A stretch of 17,112 nucleotides of DNA. Origin: Gemmatimonadota bacterium. GTDB lineage: Bacteria > JBHIER01 > G020348925. The stretch is taken from positions 853,849 through 870,960 of the forward strand of contig CP070758.1 of assembly GCA_020348925.1 (NCBI GenBank). The letters run 5' to 3'. The notes under the pieces were generated by a model that was not told the DNA's origin, did no database searches, and was given only the letters and a program-made list of their open reading frames with translations. The stretch's first letter is position 1. Each line of letters opens with the position of its first letter. Shown here piece by piece: positions 6,768-14,131 of the stretch. Both the position numbers and the translations under genes were made by a program.

Positions 6768-7457
6768 ATGGCTTCAGTTCAGGAAAACGTCGCTGACGTT
6801 CAGGAGAAAATAAACAGGGCCGCCGAACGGGCAGGACGAGATCCCGCCGATATCACCATAGTGGCTGTGGCCAAGGGGGTGGATGTGGAGCGGATACGAC
6901 AAGCCCTGGAGGCCGGCATACCAATCATTGGGGAGAATAAGGTTCAGGAGGCTCTTCAGAAAGTGAAAGCCCTGGGAAGCGGTGCTCCGTGGCACATGGT
7001 CGGCCACCTGCAGCGCAATAAGGTCAAAGAGGCAGTACGTATCTTCAGTCTCATTCAATCGTTAGATAGCCTTCGACTGGCCGAGGAGATCAATTCGAGG
7101 GCGCTGACGGCTGGTACCATAATGGATGTATTGGTTCAGGTCAATACCTCCCAGGAGGAGTCGAAATACGGACTTGAGCCCCAGGAGACCCTCGATTTTG
7201 TGAAAACGGTTTCTTCTTTCAAAGGGTTGAGTGTCCGGGGATTGATGACAATCGGGGCCTTTTTGCCCGAGCCGGAACAGGTTCGACCCTGTTTTCGACT
7301 CTTGAGAGAGGTGCAGGAACAAATAATCGATGCCCGTATCCCCAACATTGAAATGGATTATCTTTCCATGGGCATGACGAGTGACTTTGAGGTGGCCGTC
7401 GAGGAAGGGGCCAACATGCTCCGCATCGGGACAGCCATCTTCGGCCCACGGGAGTAA
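6768..7457 (+). CDS. yggS: YggS/PROSC-family pyridoxal phosphate homeostasis protein
   Basis: A 229-residue PLP-binding protein that buffers free pyridoxal phosphate; it has the alanine-racemase-like barrel but no known catalytic role. The PLP lysine is K36 in VAVAKGV. Other family signatures are GENKVQEA (55-62), WHMVGHLQRNK (75-85), QVNTSQEESKYG, GLMTIG, and the phosphate-binding end SMGMTSDFEVAVEEGANMLRIGTAIFG. The length matches the family (about 230). The start is ATG 6768, nine bases after GGAGG; in-frame TTG 6750 and ATG 6759 sit on or before that ribosome site and are unlikely. It is the first gene of the core run, with yggT following after 26 bases, an association seen in many bacteria. 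One small departure is AKGV where many homologues read SKT. Confidence 0.95.
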   Translation: MASVQENVADVQEKINRAAERAGRDPADITIVAVAKGVDVERIRQALEAGIPIIGENKVQEALQKVKALGSGAPWHMVGHLQRNKVKEAVRIFSLIQSLDSLRLAEEINSRALTAGTIMDVLVQVNTSQEESKYGLEPQETLDFVKTVSSFKGLSVRGLMTIGAFLPEPEQVRPCFRLLREVQEQIIDARIPNIEMDYLSMGMTSDFEVAVEEGANMLRIGTAIFGPRE

Positions 7458-7483
7458 TATAGAATTCAGGTATTTACAACGCC

Positions 7484-8308
7484 ATGGAATTACTTAATTT
7501 TCTCATCACCCTCTATATTATTCTGTTGCTGGTGCGGCTCTTTCTGCCGTGGAGTGGGGAACTGCTCTTCAATCCCCTTTACAGGGGCATCGTCAAATTG
7601 ACCGAGCCCGTGCTCCAGCCATTGAGACGAATTGTGCCGAAAACGCGCACCGGCTTTGATGTCTCGCCTCTTGTGGGTGCCATTGTATTGATCCTCCTCA
7701 GGGGCTTCATCCTCGGTCTGGCCCAAGGGTTGAAAGGATCGGGGGCTCTGCTTGTCAGTGCCGTAGGCCTTTTGAATCTTATTTACGGAGCCGTGGGAAT
7801 TCTATTGCTCGGCGTTCTTTTCGTCTCCATGGGAAGTGCTTTTTCCTACAGCCGCTTCACGCAGGTGATGCTGGCCTTAACAGACCCTATTATTTATCCT
7901 ATACGGCGTTTCACGGGCTTCCGGGAGAGGGGGGTTGACTGGGCCCCAGTGGTCGGCATAGTCCTTGTGATCGGTTTGAGATCCGCACTCATGTACGGTC
8001 TTTTTCACATGAGCGGGGCTTCACACCAGATTCCGAACATCCGTAATATATTCGCCGAGAGTACATACCTCATGGTCGATACGTTGATCACATTTTTAAT
8101 GATCGTTATGATTGCGCGAGCCGTTGTATCCTGGATCAATCTCGATCCGTATAATCCACTGGTGCAGACGGTTATCTTTTTTTCGGATCCAATCCTGACG
8201 CCCATCCGTCGGGCTGTACCTGCCTGGACCATGGGGTTGGATTTCTCGCCCATGTTTGGGGTCATCCTCCTTATGATCGTGCGGTACGTCGTGCACCGTG
8301 TTGTTTGA
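7484..8308 (+). CDS. yggT: YggT-family integral membrane protein with three repeats
   Basis: A 274-residue inner-membrane protein. Three copies of the YGGT unit are visible, each with a transmembrane helix, a (E/D)P(V/I)(L/I)xPxRR motif and a second helix beginning near D(V/W/F)(S/A)P. The motifs lie at residues 41-49, 134-142 and 235-243. Most YggT proteins have one or two units (the E. coli protein is about 190 residues), so this is an enlarged form. The family is poorly defined. It is linked to osmotic stress and, in some bacteria and plastids, to division or envelope organisation. The adjacent DivIVA gene fits a link to division or cell shape. The ATG at 7484 has only a weak ribosome site (CAGG), so translation may be coupled to yggS, 26 bases upstream. 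Confidence 0.92.
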   Translation: MELLNFLITLYIILLLVRLFLPWSGELLFNPLYRGIVKLTEPVLQPLRRIVPKTRTGFDVSPLVGAIVLILLRGFILGLAQGLKGSGALLVSAVGLLNLIYGAVGILLLGVLFVSMGSAFSYSRFTQVMLALTDPIIYPIRRFTGFRERGVDWAPVVGIVLVIGLRSALMYGLFHMSGASHQIPNIRNIFAESTYLMVDTLITFLMIVMIARAVVSWINLDPYNPLVQTVIFFSDPILTPIRRAVPAWTMGLDFSPMFGVILLMIVRYVVHRVV

Positions 8309-8327
8309 ATGTGAAGGAGATATTCTA

Positions 8328-9029
8328 TTGAAAATTACACCTTTAGATATACGTCGGCAGGAATTTAATCGAAAGGTGCGAGGACTCGATCCTGAGGAAG
8401 TCCAGACCTTTCTGGAGATGGTGGCCGATGAGTTCGAAGCCGTGATCAAAGAGAATACGACCCTCAAGGATCGTATGTGTGGCCTGGAGTCCCAAGTTAA
8501 CAGTTTCCGCGAGATGGAGAAAACGTTGCAGGATACGATCGTTACTGCTCAAAAGGCGAGAGATGAGGCCAAGTCTGACGCGCACAAAGAGGCGGAATTT
8601 ATTGTTCGAGATGCCGAACTGAAGGCAGAGCGATGGATCGAGGAAGCTCGTCAGGAAGTCATGTACCTGAAGAAGGAACTGGCAACACTCAAGGGGCACA
8701 AGGCCTCCTTTCTTGCAAAAATGAGGACGCTTCTCAATTCCCAGTCCGAGCTTCTCAATGTCCTGGAGCTGGACCAGAAGGACCTCCTTCAGGAAAAGAG
8801 ATCGGCGTCTTTTGGGAATGAAAAGACGACAAATGACCGGACAGCTGAGAAGAAATCAGCACCGTCTGTAACAGAATCAGGAAGCGTGGATAGGTCTTAC
8901 GGGCATGAAGGAGAAAAGCGTCGTCCTTCAGGTCCGGGTCCAACCGCGGGCATCGGTGAACCGGATCGAAGGTATTCTGGAGGACGGAACTTTGAAGGTG
9001 AAAGTCACGGCACCTCCGGAAAGGGGTAA
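8328..9029 (+). CDS. divIVA: DivIVA-domain protein
   Basis: A 233-residue coiled-coil protein. Residues 1-40 match the DivIVA N-terminal lipid-binding domain (MKITPLDIRRQEFNRKVRGLDPEEV and on), and about 35-155 form a long coiled coil. DivIVA proteins bind negatively curved membrane at poles and septa and recruit partners; in this group the partners are not known. The start is taken as TTG 8328, seven bases after AAGGAGA; GTG 8298 would overlap yggT and spoil the domain's N-terminus. The C-terminal 75 or so residues are low-complexity and charged. The last 41 codons overlap yggU in another frame, so this tail is either dispensable or produced by a frameshift in the sequence. The domain call is secure and the true C-terminus is not. 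Confidence 0.88.
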   Translation: MKITPLDIRRQEFNRKVRGLDPEEVQTFLEMVADEFEAVIKENTTLKDRMCGLESQVNSFREMEKTLQDTIVTAQKARDEAKSDAHKEAEFIVRDAELKAERWIEEARQEVMYLKKELATLKGHKASFLAKMRTLLNSQSELLNVLELDQKDLLQEKRSASFGNEKTTNDRTAEKKSAPSVTESGSVDRSYGHEGEKRRPSGPGPTAGIGEPDRRYSGGRNFEGESHGTSGKG

Positions 9030-9174
9030 AGCGAACCGAAGCGTTGTGCGTCTGTTGGCACATCACTTTGACGTGAAACCGTCTCAGATCGAAATTGTTT
9101 CCGGGCATACGTCCGGGCGGAAGACGGTCAGAATACTTGGCTTGGATGCCAATATTGGGAAACGAGATTTCTGA
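8905..9174 (+). CDS. yggU: YggU/DUF167-family protein
   Basis: An 89-residue member of the YggU (DUF167) family, a small cytoplasmic alpha/beta protein of unknown function. Conserved segments are VRVQPRAS (10-17), LKVKVTAPPERGKAN (30-44) and the EIVSGHTSGRKTVRI stretch near 63-77. The length is typical (about 90-100). ATG 8905 is inside the end of the DivIVA gene and gives a normal family N-terminus, with a weak GGATAGG ribosome site about 11 bases upstream. Translation is probably coupled to DivIVA. The yggS-yggT-yggU association is common in proteobacteria and supports the call. The conservation of this frame across the overlap argues that yggU, not the DivIVA tail, is under constraint there. 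Confidence 0.93.
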   Translation: MKEKSVVLQVRVQPRASVNRIEGILEDGTLKVKVTAPPERGKANRSVVRLLAHHFDVKPSQIEIVSGHTSGRKTVRILGLDANIGKRDF

Positions 9175-9198
9175 AGGCCATAGAAAGCTGACAAAGAG

Positions 9199-10020
9199 AT
9201 GCCGGAATTGAGAGAACAGATTGCCGAATCAGTGACATTCGTTCGTTCACAAACCGGAACTGAGCCTGAAATCGGGATTATTCTGGGGACGGGTCTGGGA
9301 GCTCTGGCCGATGACGTTGAGAAAGAAGCGGTTATCCCTTACAAGGAGATCCCCCATTTTCCCACCTCAACACTCTCTTTCCACGCCGGACAGCTCATTC
9401 TGGGTACGTTAAACGGAAAGAGGCTTGTAGCAATGGAGGGCAGGTCCCATCATTATGAGGGATACACTTTGAAGCAGATCACATTTCCGGTGAGGGTCAT
9501 GAAGGCTCTCGGGGCACAGACACTCATTGTTTCCACCGCCTGCGGGGCGATGAACCCTCAGTTTCAACCGGGTGACATTATGATCATTACCGATCACATC
9601 AATCTTTTTGGTGATAATCCTCTGATCGGACCGAACGACGACGAGCTCGGGCCGCGTTTTCCGGACATGTGCGAGGCGTACAGTCGGGAGTTGATCGCTC
9701 TGACGGAACAAGTGGCTTTGGCAGAGCGGATCAGAGTACAAAGGGGAATCTATGCGGCCATGACAGGCCCGAGCTTGGAGACGGCCGCAGAATATAGATT
9801 TCTGAGAATAATCGGGGCCGACGTTGTCGGTATGTCCGCAGTGTCAGAGGTGATCGTCGCCGTCCACTCCGGGATGAAAGTGTTGGGCCTCGCCGTGGTC
9901 ACCGATATCTGTCTGCCGGATCACCTCGAAAAAGCGGACATCGAAGGTATCATCAGGACGGCCGAAGAGGCCGAACCGAAGCTGACCACAATCATACGAC
10001 AGGTTGTGGAGCGCATGTGA
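9199..10020 (+). CDS. Purine nucleoside phosphorylase (trimeric PNP/MTAP superfamily)
   Basis: A 273-residue phosphorylase that splits purine nucleosides with phosphate to give free base and ribose-1-phosphate (salvage). Family motifs appear in order: GTGLG (31-35), HAGQL (62-66), GRSHHYEGY (81-89), GDIMIITDHINL (125-136), GPSLETAAEYR (190-200), GADVVGMSAVSEVIVA (206-221) and LAVVTD (231-236). E194 matches the base-binding glutamate of PNP (E201 in human). The position of human N243 is Asp here (D236), a feature of 6-aminopurine or methylthioadenosine enzymes, and L193 replaces the Phe of GPSFET. Base preference is therefore uncertain. The length fits. ATG 9199 has a modest AAAGAG site. It lies 24 bases after yggU and 36 before ileS, clearly in the same run. 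Confidence 0.92.
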   Translation: MPELREQIAESVTFVRSQTGTEPEIGIILGTGLGALADDVEKEAVIPYKEIPHFPTSTLSFHAGQLILGTLNGKRLVAMEGRSHHYEGYTLKQITFPVRVMKALGAQTLIVSTACGAMNPQFQPGDIMIITDHINLFGDNPLIGPNDDELGPRFPDMCEAYSRELIALTEQVALAERIRVQRGIYAAMTGPSLETAAEYRFLRIIGADVVGMSAVSEVIVAVHSGMKVLGLAVVTDICLPDHLEKADIEGIIRTAEEAEPKLTTIIRQVVERM

Positions 10021-10056
10021 TTCAGAGTAAAGAAGGTATCGTTGGAGTGAGAGCGT

Positions 10057-13000
10057 ATGTTTCGAGACGTAACGACGCACCTTGATTTTCCGAAACTTGA
10101 AAAGAGGATCTTAGAATTTTGGGAGAGAGAGGGGATCTTTCAAAAGAGTCTGGATCAGCGGGCCGACGGTGAGGGTTTTGTCTTCTTCGAAGGACCCCCG
10201 ACAGCCAACGGTAAGCCTGGTGTGCATCACGTTCAGTCAAGAACGTTCAAGGACTTCGTCTGCCGGTATAAGACGATGAAAGGGTTTCAAGTTTTGAGAA
10301 AAGGGGGGTGGGACACTCACGGCCTACCGGTCGAGATCGAGGTGGAGAAAGAGCTCGGTCTGAAGTCGAAGGATCAGGTCATTGAGTACGGCATTGATCG
10401 TTTTAATGCGAAATGCAAGGAGAGCGTCTTTCGTTACGAAAAAGAGTGGCGGGAGGTGACCCGGCGGATCGGTTTTTGGCTGGATATGGAGCACGCATAT
10501 ATCACCTGCACCAACGACTATATCGAATCGGTGTGGTGGAGTCTGAAACAATTCTGGAAGGATGGTAAAATTTACCGCGGTCATAAAATACTGCCTTTCT
10601 GTCCCCGTTGCGGTACACCGCTCTCCAGCCACGAAGTGGCCCAGGCTTATAAGGACGTGACAGAACCTTCCGTCTACGTGAAGATGAAACTGGCGGATGA
10701 GGAGAACACCTATTTCCTCGTCTGGACGACAACACCTTGGACTCTCATCTCAAATGTTGCCCTGGCCGTGCATCCGGGCTCAGAATATGCCAAGGTGAAG
10801 GTGGGCGATGAATATTGGATCCTGGCTTTTTCACGACTCGAGGTTCTTGACGAGAAATACGAAGTGGTCGAGCGATGCAAGGGCAGTGCTCTCAAGGGGG
10901 TAAGATACGAGCCGCTCTTCACATTTTCTGAGACGGACAAATCCGCTTTCTATGTGGCCACCGCTGATTTTGTGACCATGGGGGAGGGGACGGGGATCGT
11001 GCATATAGCTCCGGCCTTTGGGGAGGACGATTACAACTTGGGAAAAGAGTACGATCTGCCCATTGTCCAACCGGTGGATGAACGGGGTGCCTTCACCGAT
11101 GAAGTGACACCGTGGGCGGACCGGTTTGTGAAGGATGCTGATGCGGAGATCATGGAGGATCTGAAGGGACGAAACCGGTTGTATAAGATCGTCGACTACC
11201 TCCATAGTTACCCTCACTGCTGGCGCTGCGACACGCCGTTGCTCTATTACGCCCGGGCGTCGTGGTTTATTCGCACGACGGCCTTCAAGGATCGGCTCAT
11301 CGCTCGGAACAGCGAAATTCACTGGTACCCCAGAGAGGTTGGATCGGGGCGGTTTGGCGACTGGCTGGAGAACAACGTCGACTGGGCACTCAGTCGCGAT
11401 CGTTTTTGGGGGACGCCGCTGAATATATGGATCTGCGCTCAATGTGGGCAGGAACACAGTGTTGAGAGTCTGAAGGCATTGAGACAATTGAATCCGGAGG
11501 TTCCTGAGGATCTCGATCTCCATCGGCCTTTCGTTGATGCCGTGTCGTTTCCCTGTGCATCCTGCGGTGGAGAGATGAGGAGGACACCGGAAGTGATTGA
11601 TGCCTGGTTTGATTCCGGTTCCATGCCTTTTGCCCAGTGGCATTATCCCTTCGAGAACACGGAGATTTTTGACGAAAACTTCCCCGCCGATTTTATCAGT
11701 GAGGGGATCGATCAGACCCGGGGTTGGTTTTACTCGCTGCTGACGATTGCGGCCTTTCTCTTTGACAAGCCGTGTTTTAAAAATTGTGTGGTCACAGAGC
11801 TCGTTCTGGATAAAGAGGGCCTGAAGATGAGTAAATCCCGGGGAAATGTCGTCGATCCCTGGCAGGTCCTGGAGACCCAGGGTGCCGACCCTCTGAGGTG
11901 GTACCTCATGACGGTCAGTCCGCCGTGGGTGCCCACATGCTTCGATTACGAAGGCGTTGCGGAAGTGACCCGGAAACTCTTCGGAACCCTGATGAACGTT
12001 TACTCATTTTTCGTCTTGTATGCCAATATCGATGGATTCGAGCCAAGCGAGGTCACAATCGCAGTGGCTGACAGACCGGAAATCGATCGCTGGATCACCT
12101 CCAGGCTCCATTCAATGTTGAAGGCAGTCAACGAGTATTTGGAACGGTATGATATTACGAAAGCAGCGCGTCTGATTCAAAATTTTATCATTGACGATCT
12201 TTCGAATTGGTATGTTCGACGATGCCGACGCCGTTTCTGGAAATCGGAACTGAACGCGGATAAGAATTCGGCTTATCTTACGTTGTACGATGTCCTGGTA
12301 ACAACCGTCAAAATGTTGGCACCCTTTGCACCGTTCATATCCGAAGATATCTATCAGAATATCGTGCGTTCGATATCGGAAAAGGTGAGTGAGAGCATCC
12401 ATTTATGTCAGTATCCTGAAGCCGACGTTGGACGTATTGACGTAAGTTTGGAGTCCAGAATGGGCGCAGTTCAAAGCATCGTCGTCTTGGGTCGGGCGGC
12501 GAGAAACAGGTCTGGCATTAAGGTGCGGCAGCCGCTGCCGAAAGTGTCGGTCGTTTATACGGGCGACGGGGAGCAACCCGACGTCGGGGATATGGAATCG
12601 CTCATTTCGGAGGAGTTGAATGTGAAGGAGATTCGCTTTCTGGCGCAGAAGGAGAATCTCTATGTCTTGAAGGCGAAACCGAATTTCAAGACCCTCGGGC
12701 CGAAGTTCGGAGGGGACGTAAACACAATTGCCCAAGCGATCAAGGAGCTTGCTCCTGAAGACGTGGCTCAAGTAAAAACTGCGGGAAGCGTGTCGCTCCC
12801 TGTGCAGGATCAGGTGATTGAGATACGCCTTGAAGATGTTGAAATTACAAGTGCCGAAGGTGAGGGATGTATTATTGAGGAGGACGGTCAGTTTGCCCTC
12901 AGTCTCGATACTCTTATTACGGAGGAGTTGAGAGATGAAGGATATGCTCGAGAATTCGTGAACAGAACTCAGGCCACGAGAAAGCATGCCGGCTTTAACG

Positions 13001-13191
13001 TTACCGACCGAATACATATCTCTTTTCAGGCCTCGGAACGGCTGAAGAAAGCCATTCAGGCAATGGAGCAGTATATCAAGGAGGAGACATTAGCGTTAAC
13101 GATTGTTCCTGAGGAACGCGCAGGCATGTTTCGGAAGGAATGGGACATAGATGGTGAAAACGTCATCATAGGTGTAGAAAGAACACACTGA
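10057..13191 (+). CDS. ileS: Isoleucyl-tRNA synthetase, eukaryote-like type (IleRS2), with GVHH signature
   Basis: A 1044-residue class I synthetase that charges tRNA-Ile. The sequence from GPPTANG through GWDTHGLPVEIEVEKELG, and the overall length, fit the IleRS2 branch rather than the common bacterial IleRS1. The KMSKS loop is exact (590-594). The CP1 editing domain has its Thr-rich loop WTTTPWTL (223-230) and GEDDY (322-326). Cysteine pairs CPRC (182-185), CWRC (388-391), and later CAQC and CASC suggest zinc sites. The HxGH ATP-binding signature reads GVHH at residues 55-58 (10219-10230), with the first and third positions exchanged. This swap is known from some IleRS2 enzymes and goes with extreme mupirocin resistance. 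ATG 10057 follows GGAG by nine bases. No T-box fits in the 36-base gap upstream. Confidence 0.97.
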   Translation: MFRDVTTHLDFPKLEKRILEFWEREGIFQKSLDQRADGEGFVFFEGPPTANGKPGVHHVQSRTFKDFVCRYKTMKGFQVLRKGGWDTHGLPVEIEVEKELGLKSKDQVIEYGIDRFNAKCKESVFRYEKEWREVTRRIGFWLDMEHAYITCTNDYIESVWWSLKQFWKDGKIYRGHKILPFCPRCGTPLSSHEVAQAYKDVTEPSVYVKMKLADEENTYFLVWTTTPWTLISNVALAVHPGSEYAKVKVGDEYWILAFSRLEVLDEKYEVVERCKGSALKGVRYEPLFTFSETDKSAFYVATADFVTMGEGTGIVHIAPAFGEDDYNLGKEYDLPIVQPVDERGAFTDEVTPWADRFVKDADAEIMEDLKGRNRLYKIVDYLHSYPHCWRCDTPLLYYARASWFIRTTAFKDRLIARNSEIHWYPREVGSGRFGDWLENNVDWALSRDRFWGTPLNIWICAQCGQEHSVESLKALRQLNPEVPEDLDLHRPFVDAVSFPCASCGGEMRRTPEVIDAWFDSGSMPFAQWHYPFENTEIFDENFPADFISEGIDQTRGWFYSLLTIAAFLFDKPCFKNCVVTELVLDKEGLKMSKSRGNVVDPWQVLETQGADPLRWYLMTVSPPWVPTCFDYEGVAEVTRKLFGTLMNVYSFFVLYANIDGFEPSEVTIAVADRPEIDRWITSRLHSMLKAVNEYLERYDITKAARLIQNFIIDDLSNWYVRRCRRRFWKSELNADKNSAYLTLYDVLVTTVKMLAPFAPFISEDIYQNIVRSISEKVSESIHLCQYPEADVGRIDVSLESRMGAVQSIVVLGRAARNRSGIKVRQPLPKVSVVYTGDGEQPDVGDMESLISEELNVKEIRFLAQKENLYVLKAKPNFKTLGPKFGGDVNTIAQAIKELAPEDVAQVKTAGSVSLPVQDQVIEIRLEDVEITSAEGEGCIIEEDGQFALSLDTLITEELRDEGYAREFVNRTQATRKHAGFNVTDRIHISFQASERLKKAIQAMEQYIKEETLALTIVPEERAGMFRKEWDIDGENVIIGVERTH

Positions 13192-13223
13192 AGAGCATTA
13201 GGATAGAAAGGAGCGATACACTT

Positions 13224-13598
13224 ATGAACAAACGGGACCGAGAATTTTTCAGGAAATTGATACTGGAAAAGCGAGAGAAGCTCATGAAGGAGCTCGGTTA
13301 CCTGGAGAATACCGTATTGACTGCTACGACGAAGGAGTCCTCCGGTGATCTCTCTTCGTATTCTTTTCACATGGCCGATCAGGGTACTGATGCCGAGGAG
13401 CGCGAGAAGGCTTTTCTCTTGGCTTCCCGCGAAGGGCGCTATATATACCATCTCAACGAAGCCCTGAGACGTCTCGACGATGGGACCTATGGCAAATGTG
13501 CTGTGTGCGGATGTCAGATAAAGAAGGAACGTTTGAAGGCTGTTCCTCATGCTACGAAATGCATCACATGCAAGTCGAAAGAGGAGAGAGGCGAATAG
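13224..13598 (+). CDS. DksA/TraR-family C4 zinc-finger protein
   Basis: A 124-residue protein of the DksA/TraR family, which enters the secondary channel of RNA polymerase and alters transcription, often with ppGpp. Two N-terminal helices form the coiled coil (about 1-85), with an acidic tip ADQGTDAEER near 51-60. The C4 zinc finger uses C92, C95, C113 and C116, in GKCAVCGCQI and TKCITCK. It is shorter than E. coli DksA (151) and close to the small family members found next to ileS-lspA in many deltaproteobacteria. ATG 13224 follows AAAGGAG at slightly long spacing. It lies 32 bases after ileS and 58 before lspA. Whether it is the genome's main DksA or a paralogue cannot be judged from the window. 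Confidence 0.92.
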   Translation: MNKRDREFFRKLILEKREKLMKELGYLENTVLTATTKESSGDLSSYSFHMADQGTDAEEREKAFLLASREGRYIYHLNEALRRLDDGTYGKCAVCGCQIKKERLKAVPHATKCITCKSKEERGE

Positions 13599-13656
13599 CA
13601 TTACGGCAGAGTCCTTATAATGATCACTTTTTTATGTTCGTAATGATGGGGGTCTT

Positions 13657-14130
13657 TTGTCAGAAAAAAGTCGATTCGGTGTGGTCCCTTGGGTTGCCTT
13701 TCTTCTGACCCTTGTATTGGACCAGGCGACCAAGGTCTTTGTCCAGAACTCATTGCACCGGGGGGAATCGATTCAGGTTGTGGGTTCGTATGTTAAAATC
13801 ACATACATCCATAACCCGAAAGGTGCTTTTGGATTACCGATTGGTGGAAAACTGTTTTTCGTCATCTTTTCCATTTTGGCGAGTCTCTTCATTCTGTACT
13901 ACCTGTTTAAAATACCGAAACAAAAAATATGGTCCAAAGGAGCATTGGCCCTTATTCTCGGGGGTGCTGTCGGCAATCTCATCGATCGATTCCGTTTGGG
14001 AGAGGTTATCGATTTTATAGACGTGGGGGTTCGCGCCACACGCTGGCCGATCTTTAATGTAGCCGATAGCGCTGTCACGATCGGAGTGATCCTTCTCCTG
14101 TATGCGTTGCTGTTGAAGAAGGAGTCGTAG
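13657..14130 (+). CDS. lspA: Lipoprotein signal peptidase (signal peptidase II)
   Basis: A 157-residue inner-membrane aspartyl protease that removes the signal peptide from prolipoproteins. Four transmembrane helices are visible (about 8-26, 65-84, 94-108, 133-153). The conserved LDQATK (21-26), GGAVGNLIDR (102-111) and FNVADSAV (133-140) motifs are present. The catalytic aspartates are D110 and D137, equivalent to D114 and D141 of E. coli. The loop usually read as N-x-GAAF is HNPKGAFG here. TTG 13657 is used as the start, with a GGGGG run about five bases upstream; nearby ATG codons are out of frame. The gene stops one base before the rluD-type gene. ileS-lspA linkage is widespread in proteobacteria. 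Confidence 0.95.
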   Translation: MSEKSRFGVVPWVAFLLTLVLDQATKVFVQNSLHRGESIQVVGSYVKITYIHNPKGAFGLPIGGKLFFVIFSILASLFILYYLFKIPKQKIWSKGALALILGGAVGNLIDRFRLGEVIDFIDVGVRATRWPIFNVADSAVTIGVILLLYALLLKKES

Positions 14131-14131
14131 T

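Noticed and set aside
7280-7289. GGTTCGACCC, a tRNA T-loop-like word
   Set aside because: It is inside the yggS coding sequence and no acceptor or anticodon stems surround it.
10021-10056. A T-box or other leader riboswitch for ileS
   Set aside because: Only 36 bases separate ileS from the PNP gene, far too few for a T-box.
10831-11643. Minus-strand open frame of 270 codons
   Set aside because: Lies wholly inside ileS, which is secure in the other strand; it is a shadow of that gene's codon use.
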